DNA of 6,153 nucleotides from an uncultured Eubacteriales bacterium (GTDB taxonomy: Bacteria > Bacillota > Clostridia > Lachnospirales > Lachnospiraceae): positions 1 through 6,153 of the forward strand of contig CASFUI010000229.1 of the NCBI GenBank assembly GCA_949297565.1. The letters run 5' to 3'. The position numbers and the translations under genes were made by a program. Numbering within the stretch: the stretch's first letter is position 1; each line of letters opens with the position of its first letter. Under the pieces are notes generated by a model that worked only from the letters and a program-made list of their open reading frames with translations, was not told the origin of the DNA and did no database searches. Shown one piece after another: positions 1-6,153 of this stretch.

Positions 1-869
1 AAGGAGTCTACATACTTCTCAGCAAAGCTGTCAAGTCTTGTACTTGTATCAACGATATTTCCGATAATCTTTGTAAGATGCTCAACCACCTCTTTGGTAG
101 CCTTGGCCATATCGCCAATCTCATCGCCCCTTTTCTGCGCATCCTCATAAGTCTCAAACTTGAGTATGCCGTCCGCAACCTTGCGTATCTCACTGCTTGT
201 ATGCACCATTGCCTTTGTCATTCCTCTTGTCGCAAGCATTGATATGGCAACCGCAGCTATAATGAGTATAACAGCCGCTCCTATTATAAACATACCTGAG
301 CTTATAATTATATTCATAACAGAATCATACGTAACCGCCACAAAAATCATGCCCACAATCTCATTGCTTCCGTCCTGCGGAAGCGGAAGATAGTACGCGC
401 AGTATGTAGTTCCCGCAATATTAATATTGCTTATGAAAACATTTTCTCCATTATTAAGAACTCTGTCCGCTATCTGTGAATCCGCCTTAGAGCCATCAAG
501 CCTGTTGCCTGAGCTGTCTCTTAATGTCGATGCAACTCTCACATCCTCAGCAAATAACGTAGTCTCCATTCCCGTCTGTTCCTTGAGAAGGTCAATAACC
601 TCATAATTGCCTGAGATTACCTCGTCGCCCTTCTTGAACACACCGCCGCTGTATGTAAACTTGTCATCATTAACGGCTTCATATCTCTGTACTGTCGACA
701 TTCCGTATGAATAAAGCTGTTCTTTTATGCGTTCCATCCCCATATTATACACAGCAACCAAACCTATAACTCCGATTACAATAATGGCCACAATCAATGG
801 TCCTAAGACCATTGCAGTAATTCTCCCCCTAAAACTAACAGACCTTTTTACGTTCTTTGCATTTCTCAT
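1..869 (-). CDS. Methyl-accepting chemotaxis protein, N-terminal part (Cache sensor + HAMP), truncated by the window edge
   Basis: This is the N-terminal 289 residues of a transmembrane chemoreceptor; the frame is open to the left edge, so the cytoplasmic methylation and CheA/CheW-contacting signalling domain lies outside. Visible order: a basic N-terminus (RNAKNVKRS), TM1 at about 16-42, an extracytoplasmic sensor at about 43-184, TM2 at about 187-212, then a HAMP linker from about 213 with the typical GDEIGDM at 248-254. The sensor looks like a single Cache domain of the Cache_3 kind: TLFAEDVRVASTLRD (104-118), GNRLDGSKAD (121-130), a VLNNGE helix (137-142) and closing strands around YCAYYLPL and EIVGMIFVAV. 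The ligand cannot be read from sequence. The start is ATG at 869, six bases after a GGAGG (880-876). It has its own promoter and is probably not part of the Feo operon upstream. The chemoreceptor call is firm; the Cache subtype is from memory of the family. Confidence 0.9.
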   Translation of the reverse strand, partial: MRNAKNVKRSVSFRGRITAMVLGPLIVAIIVIGVIGLVAVYNMGMERIKEQLYSYGMSTVQRYEAVNDDKFTYSGGVFKKGDEVISGNYEVIDLLKEQTGMETTLFAEDVRVASTLRDSSGNRLDGSKADSQIADRVLNNGENVFISNINIAGTTYCAYYLPLPQDGSNEIVGMIFVAVTYDSVMNIIISSGMFIIGAAVILIIAAVAISMLATRGMTKAMVHTSSEIRKVADGILKFETYEDAQKRGDEIGDMAKATKEVVEHLTKIIGNIVDTSTRLDSFAEKYVDS

Positions 870-942
870 TTACAACCTCCAATTCCGTACCGCTCAAACG
901 TCTTTGTTTTATCCGGTCACAACTTAAAATATATCTGTGATT

Positions 943-971
943 ATTCTACCATTTTTACCACATTATTTCAA
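943..971 (-). promoter_or_regulatory. Sigma-A type promoter of the chemoreceptor gene
   Basis: On the minus strand, a -35 TTGAAA (971-966) and a -10 TAGAAT (948-943) are separated by exactly 17 bases. A TG one base before the -10 makes it an extended -10. Transcription would start near 935, leaving a leader of about 65 bases before the ATG at 869. A motility sigma-D/sigma-28 promoter was considered because a CCGGATAA lies at about 918-911, but no TAAA sits about 15 bases upstream of it. Confidence 0.7.
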
Positions 972-991
972 TCAAACTGAAGGAAGTTTAA
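972..991 (-). repeat. Small hairpin after the Feo operon, adjoining the chemoreceptor promoter
   Basis: Arms 985-991 and 972-978 can pair over 7 bp (one G-T pair) around a six-base loop, 11 bases downstream of the stop codon of the FeoB-associated gene. No T-tract follows, so this is at best a weak terminator or an mRNA 3'-end stabiliser. It directly abuts the -35 element of the next promoter, so it could also matter there. No better terminator is visible between the two units. Confidence 0.3.
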
Positions 992-1001
992 ATCTGCTTT
1001 T

Positions 1002-1199
1002 CTATCTTTTGTCTCCATGTACCGAGCCTGTATTTTCAGAGCACTTCGTGCTGCCGTGACTCATGCTGCACGACGCGCAGTTTCCTGTACATCCTCCGCC
1101 GTCACCTAATTTTTTATTTCTCATATAAGAAACAGCAATATAAATACCAATCACAACAACCAGAATAATTGCGCCGCTTAAAATATTAGAAAATTCCAT
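1002..1199 (-). CDS. FeoB-associated Cys-rich membrane protein
   Basis: A small protein of the FeoB-associated Cys-rich family, which is typically found directly after feoB in Firmicutes. From the chosen start (MEFSNILSG) it has 65 residues: one N-terminal membrane helix (about 5-26, SNILSGAIILVVVIGIYIAV), a basic segment YMRNKK, a glycine hinge (GDGGG), then a Cys-rich tail CTGNCASCSMSH with a further Cys (C37, C41, C44, C53; His 48). Its role is not established; a part in Fe(II) delivery or in organising the FeoB pore is the usual suggestion. Start choice: an upstream in-frame ATG at 1217 abuts the feoB stop codon (TGAATG) but has no Shine-Dalgarno. The ATG at 1199 has GGAGG at 1215-1211, 11 bases away, and gives an N-terminus like the family's. 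The longer 71-residue form, made by translational coupling, remains possible. The stop is TAG. Confidence 0.85.
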   Translation of the reverse strand: MEFSNILSGAIILVVVIGIYIAVSYMRNKKLGDGGGCTGNCASCSMSHGSTKCSENTGSVHGDKR

Positions 1200-1217
1200 T
1201 CCAGCACCGTCCTCCAT

Positions 1218-3572
1218 TCAAACCAACATCAAAACTAAATTCACCAAAAACGCGATAATCCATGCTATAACACACTGAATAAACGCAACCATAACCGCTG
1301 CACGCCTGGTTCCCATTTCGCGGCGCACCGACGCAATAGCTGCGACACAAGGGGTATACAGAAGCGTAAACACAAGAAATACAAAAGCCGTCTTTGTGGT
1401 AAACAGCGACGACAGCATTGATGTATTCCCTCCAAGAAGCACAGTAAGAGTGCTCACAACACTCTCCTTAGCTGTAAACCCTGTAATAAGCGCTGTTGAT
1501 ATTCTCCAGTCATCAAATCCAAGAGGCGCGAAAACAGGAGCAATAAAGCCTCCAAGCGCCGCAAGCAGGCTGTCCTTCGAGTCCTCAACAACATTGAGCC
1601 GCACATCAAATGTCTGCAGAAACCAGATTATAATAGACGCTACAAAGATAATGGTAAAAGCTCTGGTTATAAAATCCTTTGCCTTTTCCCATATAAGCTG
1701 TACAACACTTTTTGGACTCGGCAGCCTGTAATTCGGCAGCTCCATTACAAAAGGAACAGGCTCGCCTTTAAACGCTGTCTTTTTCAGAATAAGCGCATAT
1801 AATATTCCCGTTATAATCCCCATAAAATAGAGTCCTATCATGACAAGCACACTGTATTTAGGGAAAAACGCATATGTAAAAAGCGCGTATATCGGAAGCT
1901 TTGCCGAACAGCTCATAAAAGGAGTCAGAAGTATTGTCATTTTTCTGTCTCGCTCCGACGCAAGCGTCCTTGTTGCCATAATTGCCGGAACAGAACAGCC
2001 AAAGCCTATGAGCATAGGCACAAAACTTCTTCCGGACAAACCTATTTTTCTTAAAAGCTTATCCATAACAAACGCTACTCTCGCCATATAGCCGCTGTCC
2101 TCAAGTATAGACAGAAACAAAAACAGCACAACTATTACAGGAAGAAAGCTAAGCACGCTTCCCACACCAGCAAAAATACCGTCAATTACAAGAGAATGCA
2201 CCACAGGATTAATTCCAAAATCAGAAAGCCCTTTATCACACACGGCGGTAAACCAGTCTATCAACGCGCTAAGTCCGTCCGAAAGCCATGTGCCCAATAC
2301 ACCGAAAGTGAGCCAGAATACCAGAGCCATTATTCCTATAAAAGCGGGAATGGCTGTGTATTTGCCTGTAAGAAATCTGTCCGCTTTAACGCTTCTGGCG
2401 TGAGCCTTGCTCTCAACAGGCTTTACCACTGTCTGTCCGCATACCTTTTCAATAAAATTAAACCGCATGTCAGCCAGAGCCGCTTCACGGTCTTTACCGC
2501 ATTCAGCTTCCATCTCGGCAACTATATGTTCGAGGAGTTCTTTCTCGTTATCATCCAAATCAAGCTGCTCCAGAATAAGCTTATCTCCCTCCATAAGCTT
2601 TGTAGCGGCAAAACGAACGGGAATTTTTTTCTTTTGCGCATGGTCCTCTATAAGATGAACAACTGCATGAATACCGCGATGCACGGCAGCCTGTCCGTTC
2701 TGTCCGTTAGGATCGCAAAAATCAAGCCTTCCCGGACACTCGTCGTATCTCGCCACATGCACGGCATGTTCAACGAGCTCGCTTATGCCCTCATTTTTTG
2801 CCGCCGAAATCGGAACAACGGGAATTCCGAGCATATTCTCAAGCTCGTTAATTCTTATAGTTCCTCCGTTTTCGCGCACCTCATCCATCATATTAAGGGC
2901 AAGCACCATAGGAATATCCATTTCTATAAGCTGCATTGTAAGATAGAGATTTCTTTCTATATTTGTCGCGTCGACAATATTGATTATTCCGCGCGGACGA
3001 TTTTTAATAATAAAATCTCTTGTAACAATTTCCTCGCTCGTATACGGTGACAGCGAATAAATTCCCGGAAGGTCTGTTACAGTCGCCTCCGGATGATTTT
3101 TTATAGTACCATCCTTTCTGTCAACAGTAACGCCCGGAAAATTACCAACATGCTGATTTGAGCCCGTAAGCTGATTAAAAAGAGTTGTCTTTCCGCAGTT
3201 CTGATTTCCGATAAGGCCGAAAGTCAAAGGCTCACCCTCTTTAAGAACATCTCCAGCTTTTCTCACATGATATATACCCATTTCTCCAACCTGAGGATGA
3301 GGTATGTCCTTTGTGTGTTTATAATGCTTTTTTTCAGTATCGGTATCATGGACATTTTTTATTCCTATTCTTGCAGCATCCTCTTTTCTCAGTGTGAGTT
3401 CATATCCTCTCACCCTGAGTTCCATAGGGTCTCCCATAGGCGCGGTTTTAACAAGGGTAACCTCTGTTCCCGGCGTAAGTCCCATATCCAAAAAATGGCG
3501 GCGAAGCGCACCTTCACCGCCTACGGTTTCTATCAACGCATCTTTTCCTACTTCAAGTTTATCTAATGTCAT
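1218..3572 (-). CDS. feoB: Ferrous iron transport protein B with a fused N-terminal FeoA domain
   Basis: An Fe(II) transporter of the inner membrane, 784 residues. Residues about 1-72 form a complete FeoA (SH3-like) domain (FLDMGLTPGTEV at 27-38). A His-containing linker (His 75, 83, 86, 92) leads to the GTPase domain. That domain has G1 GNQNCGKT (122-129), the G2 Thr in GNFPGVTV (T149), G3 DLPG (167-170), G4 NMMD (227-230) and G5 SAAK (256-259). A helical regulatory segment (about 275-400) follows, then the polytopic permease from about 405. The permease carries the family signatures EDSGYMARVAF (491-501), GFGCSVPA (523-530), SCSAKLP (554-560), TGFTAKES (697-704) and YTPC (739-742), with the conserved Cys residues 526, 555 and 742. 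Start ATG at 3572 follows GGAGA (3585-3581) with 8 bases between. The fused FeoA replaces a separate feoA gene, and none is seen nearby. The small Cys-rich membrane protein follows immediately. All motifs are intact, so the protein should be functional. Confidence 0.97.
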   Translation of the reverse strand: MTLDKLEVGKDALIETVGGEGALRRHFLDMGLTPGTEVTLVKTAPMGDPMELRVRGYELTLRKEDAARIGIKNVHDTDTEKKHYKHTKDIPHPQVGEMGIYHVRKAGDVLKEGEPLTFGLIGNQNCGKTTLFNQLTGSNQHVGNFPGVTVDRKDGTIKNHPEATVTDLPGIYSLSPYTSEEIVTRDFIIKNRPRGIINIVDATNIERNLYLTMQLIEMDIPMVLALNMMDEVRENGGTIRINELENMLGIPVVPISAAKNEGISELVEHAVHVARYDECPGRLDFCDPNGQNGQAAVHRGIHAVVHLIEDHAQKKKIPVRFAATKLMEGDKLILEQLDLDDNEKELLEHIVAEMEAECGKDREAALADMRFNFIEKVCGQTVVKPVESKAHARSVKADRFLTGKYTAIPAFIGIMALVFWLTFGVLGTWLSDGLSALIDWFTAVCDKGLSDFGINPVVHSLVIDGIFAGVGSVLSFLPVIVVLFLFLSILEDSGYMARVAFVMDKLLRKIGLSGRSFVPMLIGFGCSVPAIMATRTLASERDRKMTILLTPFMSCSAKLPIYALFTYAFFPKYSVLVMIGLYFMGIITGILYALILKKTAFKGEPVPFVMELPNYRLPSPKSVVQLIWEKAKDFITRAFTIIFVASIIIWFLQTFDVRLNVVEDSKDSLLAALGGFIAPVFAPLGFDDWRISTALITGFTAKESVVSTLTVLLGGNTSMLSSLFTTKTAFVFLVFTLLYTPCVAAIASVRREMGTRRAAVMVAFIQCVIAWIIAFLVNLVLMLV

Positions 3573-3588
3573 TTTTCATATCTCCAAA

Positions 3589-3631
3589 AATATTTATTGT
3601 TAAAGCCAAATACCATCGAGCAATAAATATT
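3589..3631. repeat. Perfect 11-bp inverted repeat in the feoB leader/promoter region
   Basis: Arms 3589-3599 (AATATTTATTG) and 3621-3631 (CAATAAATATT) are perfect reverse complements with a 21-base spacer. The centres are 32 bp apart, about three helical turns. The left arm ends three bases from the TGGAGA ribosome binding site of feoB. This may be a pair of half-sites for a regulator, or an RNA hairpin if transcription begins upstream of 3631. The arms are almost entirely A/T, so chance is a real alternative in this AT-rich gap. Confidence 0.5.
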
Positions 3632-3635
3632 ATCA
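3621..3635 (-). promoter_or_regulatory. Fur-box-like half-site overlapping a candidate feoB -10 element
   Basis: On the minus strand the 15-mer TGATAATATTTATTG has a perfect left half of the 7-1-7 Fur consensus (TGATAAT-N-ATTATCA) and a poor right half (4 of 7). The same bases offer a -10 element, either GATAAT (3634-3629) or an extended TGA-TAATAT. The hexamer 17 bases upstream (GTACAG) is a poor -35. Repression by iron-loaded Fur covering the -10 would fit a ferrous transporter, but this is inference. Confidence 0.35.
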
Positions 3636-3660
3636 GCTTCACTTATCGCTTCTGTACTAT

Positions 3661-3675
3661 CGATAATTTTTATCT
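3661..3675. promoter_or_regulatory. Fur-box-like palindrome upstream of feoB
   Basis: The plus-strand 15-mer CGATAATTTTTATCT matches the 7-1-7 Fur consensus at 11 of 14 arm positions; its core GATAAT-N-TTTATC differs from GATAAT-N-ATTATC at one base. It lies directly after the stop codon of the DUF2974 gene and about 90 bases before the feoB start, upstream of the candidate -10. A third GATAA lies between it and the -10 site (minus strand 3647-3643). Placement before an Fe(II) uptake operon supports an iron-responsive operator, but AT-rich sequence makes such matches common. Confidence 0.4.
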
Positions 3676-4794
3676 TTAACTGCTCTGTTTTTTATTATTA
3701 ACCATTTTTCTCGCTTTGTCAAATTCTCCTGAAAGTGATTTGAGCATCCTGCGAAGCATCATTTTCGTCTCTCTGTCGAGGGAGCCGTACATTTTGAGAG
3801 CCGCCCCCGCAAAATTAAAACGATCTGCCGAAAGGTCTGAAAGTTTAGTCGCACCGCTTGAGGTTATTATAGAAAACAGAACTTCCACAAAATCGCTCCT
3901 CTGCTGCCTTGTCATTTCGTTAATCCATCGGCTTAAAGCCTCATTCATCATTCGGCTCGTATCGTCCACACTTTGCACCGTCTCAAAATGATTTCCGATA
4001 ACCTGCCATGACATAGCGTCATGCTGCATCACTCCTGTCTGTGAGCTTTTGACTATCATATACCGCTCCTCGTGTTCAAGAAGCATACCAACAATCGAAT
4101 GCTGAGGAACAATTGTTTTTATCTTAGGCAGCATCTCCTGATACTCCTCACTCTCAATCATTTTCCTGTCAAATCCCGGTCCGTCATTGTTGTATACCTC
4201 TATTATCCGTTTTTTCACCTTCCGATCAGCCTTCACAGCAGCATATATTGCAAGATTTCCGCCCTTTGAATGTCCTCCGAGCCTGATTTTCTTTCTTCCC
4301 GGCAAGAGCACTTCATTTACATATGAAGCTGCCTCAAGCTGTGACGGTATCGGCTGTATAAAGCTCATATTAAAATCCTCTTTCCAGCCTATAAGCGAGT
4401 CGTCCGTTCCCATAAAATCAACATAGACTGAGCCGTCACCCAGCTCAGCCAGAAACGCGCCGAACTGCACCTCTTTTTCTGCATTATTATATACGGCATA
4501 ATTGCTGAGAATTATATTTGAAAACCGTCTTGTCCGCGCCATTTTTTTCATAAAAAACGGACAGTACCATATAAAGGATTTTACCAGTTCGAGCTCCTGC
4601 TCATCATTCAGCTCAAAGAAATCTCCGCACGCATCCTCAAGCGTAATTTTCTCTCTGCTTCCCGCCGCCGGAATAATATCCTTTAAATCCACATACGCAA
4701 GCTGTGAGAGTATAAGGTTATCCACTTCATTAAACGGATCCTGCTCAAATGTCAAATCACCGCGCCATGTAAGATAATCCTCAATATTTGCCAT
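3676..4794 (-). CDS. DUF2974 (Mbeg1-like) alpha/beta-hydrolase-fold protein
   Basis: A complete 372-residue protein of the DUF2974/Mbeg1-like family, with a lipase-like alpha/beta-hydrolase fold. The family opening is visible (DPFNEVDNLILSQLAYVD, 19-36). A strand-turn FMGTDDSLIGWKEDFNMSF (127-145) precedes the nucleophile elbow GGHSKGGNLAIYAA (173-186) with Ser 176. Candidate acid and base are Asp 204 in YNNDGPGF and His 258 in GVMQHDAMSW, both assigned by position and context. There is no signal peptide or membrane segment, so it is probably cytoplasmic. The substrate is unknown; a lipase/esterase or acyl hydrolase is the usual guess. Related proteins, as I recall them, have FRGTD where this one has Met 128. 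The C-terminal third is helical and charged, with a basic end (ARKMVNNKK). The start is firm: GGAGGAG (4804-4798) sits three bases before the ATG. It lies between the tRNA terminator and the feoB control region, so it is likely monocistronic or weakly joined to feoB; no terminator follows its stop. Confidence 0.88.
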   Translation of the reverse strand: MANIEDYLTWRGDLTFEQDPFNEVDNLILSQLAYVDLKDIIPAAGSREKITLEDACGDFFELNDEQELELVKSFIWYCPFFMKKMARTRRFSNIILSNYAVYNNAEKEVQFGAFLAELGDGSVYVDFMGTDDSLIGWKEDFNMSFIQPIPSQLEAASYVNEVLLPGRKKIRLGGHSKGGNLAIYAAVKADRKVKKRIIEVYNNDGPGFDRKMIESEEYQEMLPKIKTIVPQHSIVGMLLEHEERYMIVKSSQTGVMQHDAMSWQVIGNHFETVQSVDDTSRMMNEALSRWINEMTRQQRSDFVEVLFSIITSSGATKLSDLSADRFNFAGAALKMYGSLDRETKMMLRRMLKSLSGEFDKARKMVNNKKQSS

Positions 4795-4824
4795 AAACTC
4801 CTCCGTTCAGACTGTTTTAGGTTA

Positions 4825-4853
4825 ATTAAACCGACAAAAAGCGTACAGGTAAA
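4825..4853 (-). promoter_or_regulatory. Possible promoter of the DUF2974 gene, overlapping the tRNA terminator
   Basis: On the minus strand, TTTACC (4853-4848) and TTTAAT (4830-4825) are 17 bases apart, matching the -35 and -10 consensus at 4 and 5 of 6 positions. Only about 40 bases separate the tRNA terminator from the DUF2974 start, so a promoter must overlap the terminator unless the gene depends on read-through. A GGTT/AACC near-palindrome covers the -10. Confidence 0.35.
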
Positions 4854-4865
4854 AATCCTGTACGC
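4836..4865 (-). terminator. Intrinsic terminator of the tRNA-Gly transcript
   Basis: In the minus-strand RNA, GCGTACAGG (4865-4857) and CCTGTACGC (4849-4841) form a perfect 9-bp stem around a seven-base loop, followed by TTTTT (4840-4836) and preceded by an A-rich stretch. It starts 11 bases after the mature tRNA 3' end. The plus-strand reading has a looser T-rich tail (CTTCTTTTC), so weak bidirectional action is possible, but no plus-strand gene needs it. Confidence 0.92.
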
Positions 4866-4876
4866 CTTCTTTTCAG

Positions 4877-4948
<72 letters not shown>

Positions 4949-4964
4949 ATAAATCATATGTGTT

Positions 4965-5039
4965 CACCTGCGTTCTGCATCTATATCTCAGCAATATAAC
5001 TTTTACTGTCAGATTTTTTGTAAGTGCTGAACGCAAGTG
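4965..5039 (-). other. Long inverted repeat in the leader of the tRNA-Gly transcript
   Basis: Arms 5029-5039 and 4965-4975 pair over 11 bp (CACTTGCGTTC with GAACGCAGGTG, one G-U). After an A-A mismatch, GCA/TGC (5025-5027 with 4977-4979) adds three more pairs. The enclosed segment is 45 bases and the hairpin ends 16 bases before the tRNA 5' end. The predicted start site (about 5038-5034) falls in the outer arm, so the RNA would begin within this stem. No T-box features (such as a TGGNACC antiterminator sequence) and no terminator lie in the leader. Its function is unknown: 5'-end protection, placement of RNase P cleavage, or a small processed RNA are possibilities. Confidence 0.6.
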
Positions 5040-5041
5040 CT

Positions 5042-5070
5042 ATTTTACATATATTTACGATATTTGTCAA
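5042..5070 (-). promoter_or_regulatory. Strong sigma-A promoter for tRNA-Gly with an AT-rich UP-like element
   Basis: On the minus strand a perfect -35 TTGACA (5070-5065) and a -10 TAAAAT (5047-5042) lie exactly 17 bases apart. The 33 bases upstream (5103-5071) are almost all A and T with phased A-tracts, resembling an UP element as expected for stable RNA genes. The rest of the gap to the peptidase stop (5104-5142) holds only a short CAGC/GCTG hairpin without a T-tract and no recognisable gene. Confidence 0.9.
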
Positions 5071-5142
5071 TAGTATAATTTAATTTTTATTTTTTATTTG
5101 TAACAGTTCAGCCATAAGCTGTATGACAAGAAAATCATGCAT

Positions 5143-6153
5143 TTAAAACTGTTCCAGCAGGTTTCCGAATACATCCAGCGCCTCCTGTATGACCTGCGGC
5201 TTTGACATATCAATTCCGCACAGCTTTAATAGCTCTATCGGGTGCATACTGCTGCCGCCGGCAAGAAATTTGCGATAGCCTGCAAGCGTGTCTTTATCTC
5301 CGGCAATAATTTTTGAGGCTATCGCCACTGCCGCAGAAAAGCCTGTCGCATACTGATAAACATAAAAAGGAGTATAAAAATGCGGTATTCTCGCCCACTC
5401 ATATGAAATCTCGCCGTCAATAACCATGTCTTTTCCGAAATACTTTTCATTAAGCTCACGATATACACGGCAAAGACTGTCGGCACTCAGCACCTCTCCT
5501 TTTTCCGCCATCTCATGAGTTATCATCTCAAACTCGGCAAACATCGTCTGGCGAAACAGCGTTCCCTTAAACTGCTCAAGATAATGTCCTATAAGATACC
5601 TGCGCTCCTCATCAGAACTGCTCTTCTTTAACAGATAGTCTATAAGGATTACCTCATTACAGGTGGACGCCACCTCTGCCACAAATATCTTATAACCGGC
5701 GTAGGTATACGGCTGCGCTTCATTCGAGCTGTATGTGTGCATTGCGTGTCCCGTCTCATGCACCAGCGTAAACACGTCATTTAATGTATCGCTGTAATTT
5801 AAGAATATATACGGATGTGTTCCGTATGCACCCCACGAAAATGCACCGCTGCGCTTACCCTCATTTTCACGGACGTCTACCCAGCCGTTATCGTATCCCT
5901 CTTTTACCTTTGCAATATAATCATCGCCAAGAATTCTGAGTGCTTCCAGCGCCATCTTCTTAGCCTCTTCATAATCCACTCTCACGCTGTAATCTGAAAC
6001 CAACGACGCATATATATCATAAAAGTGAAGCTCTTCAACTCCCAAAACACGCTTTCTCATAGAAACATAGGAGTGCATCTTATCAAGATTTTTATTTACT
6101 GTTTCAATGAGATTGGTATACACGCTCTTTGGTATAAATGAGCCGTCAAGATA
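5143..6153 (-). CDS. pepF: Oligoendopeptidase F (M3 family zinc metallopeptidase), C-terminal part
   Basis: The frame is open to the right edge, so 336 C-terminal residues of an enzyme usually near 600 residues are visible. The GTG at 6123 is internal: the upstream codons (YLDGSFIPKS) continue the family sequence. Motifs, numbered from the first visible residue: LGVEELHFYDIY (37-48), GTHPYIFLNYSDTLNDVFTL (111-130), the zinc and catalytic motif HETGH (132-136), and the third zinc ligand Glu 160 in FVAEVAST. The late substrate-site segment is IPHFYTPFYVYQYATGFSAA. This enzyme is a cytoplasmic endopeptidase that hydrolyses short peptides, about 7-17 residues in the lactococcal PepF. There is no signal of a frameshift or a missing catalytic residue. 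The gene ends with TAA, and no strong terminator is seen before the tRNA promoter. It is unrelated in function to the tRNA and Feo genes downstream. Confidence 0.96.
   Translation of the reverse strand, partial: YLDGSFIPKSVYTNLIETVNKNLDKMHSYVSMRKRVLGVEELHFYDIYASLVSDYSVRVDYEEAKKMALEALRILGDDYIAKVKEGYDNGWVDVRENEGKRSGAFSWGAYGTHPYIFLNYSDTLNDVFTLVHETGHAMHTYSSNEAQPYTYAGYKIFVAEVASTCNEVILIDYLLKKSSSDEERRYLIGHYLEQFKGTLFRQTMFAEFEMITHEMAEKGEVLSADSLCRVYRELNEKYFGKDMVIDGEISYEWARIPHFYTPFYVYQYATGFSAAVAIASKIIAGDKDTLAGYRKFLAGGSSMHPIELLKLCGIDMSKPQVIQEALDVFGNLLEQF

Noticed and set aside
905..935. Possible motility sigma factor promoter (CCGGATAA) for the chemoreceptor
   Set aside because: No TAAA -35 element lies about 15 bases upstream, and a much better sigma-A promoter sits just before it.
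2196..3050. A 284-codon open frame on the plus strand
   Set aside because: It lies wholly inside feoB on the opposite strand, has low-complexity, Cys/His/Lys/Ser-rich composition with no family signature, and no ribosome binding site. It is a shadow of the real gene.
4949..5036. T-box or other known riboswitch in the tRNA leader
   Set aside because: No T-box sequence, no competing terminator in the leader, and the downstream product is a tRNA rather than an aminoacyl-tRNA or amino-acid gene.
5104..5142. Possible terminator of the peptidase gene
   Set aside because: The only stem is a 4-bp CAGC/GCTG with no following T-tract on the minus strand; the downstream sequence is A-rich instead.
6121..6123. 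GTG as the start of a 326-residue peptidase
   Set aside because: The frame continues upstream to the window edge with sequence typical of PepF (DGSFIPKSVYTNLI), and 326 residues would lack the N-terminal domain. The codon is internal.

Overview
All genes that can be supported lie on the minus strand. The window most likely comes from a low-to-moderate GC, anaerobic member of the Clostridia, probably a Lachnospiraceae-type gut bacterium. The reasons are the FeoA-FeoB fusion followed by a small FeoB-associated Cys-rich membrane protein, the DUF2974 (Mbeg1-like) hydrolase, strong GGAGG-type ribosome binding sites, sigma-A style promoters, and a tRNA gene without an encoded CCA. The family names are recognised from the sequence alone; the taxon is an inference.

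In the direction of transcription (right to left), the window opens with the C-terminal 336 residues of an M3-family oligoendopeptidase F, including its zinc site. Next come an AT-rich spacer with a near-consensus promoter, a leader that can form a long hairpin, a tRNA-Gly(GCC) gene and a textbook intrinsic terminator. A complete DUF2974 alpha/beta-hydrolase follows. After a roughly 100-bp regulatory gap with Fur-box-like sequences and an inverted repeat come the ferrous iron transport genes: a fused FeoA-FeoB permease, and then a short membrane protein with a Cys-rich tail that follows the feoB stop codon almost without a gap. A further promoter then drives the N-terminal half of a methyl-accepting chemotaxis protein with an extracytoplasmic Cache-type sensor; it runs off the left edge before its signalling domain.

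The best-defined functional unit is the two-gene Feo operon for Fe(II) uptake, probably iron-regulated. The peptidase, tRNA, hydrolase and chemoreceptor look like independent neighbouring units, each with its own start or stop signals. I see no mobile element, CRISPR array, phage gene or clear new multi-gene system. The observations most worth following up are non-coding: the structured leader before tRNA-Gly, and the operator-like architecture before feoB.
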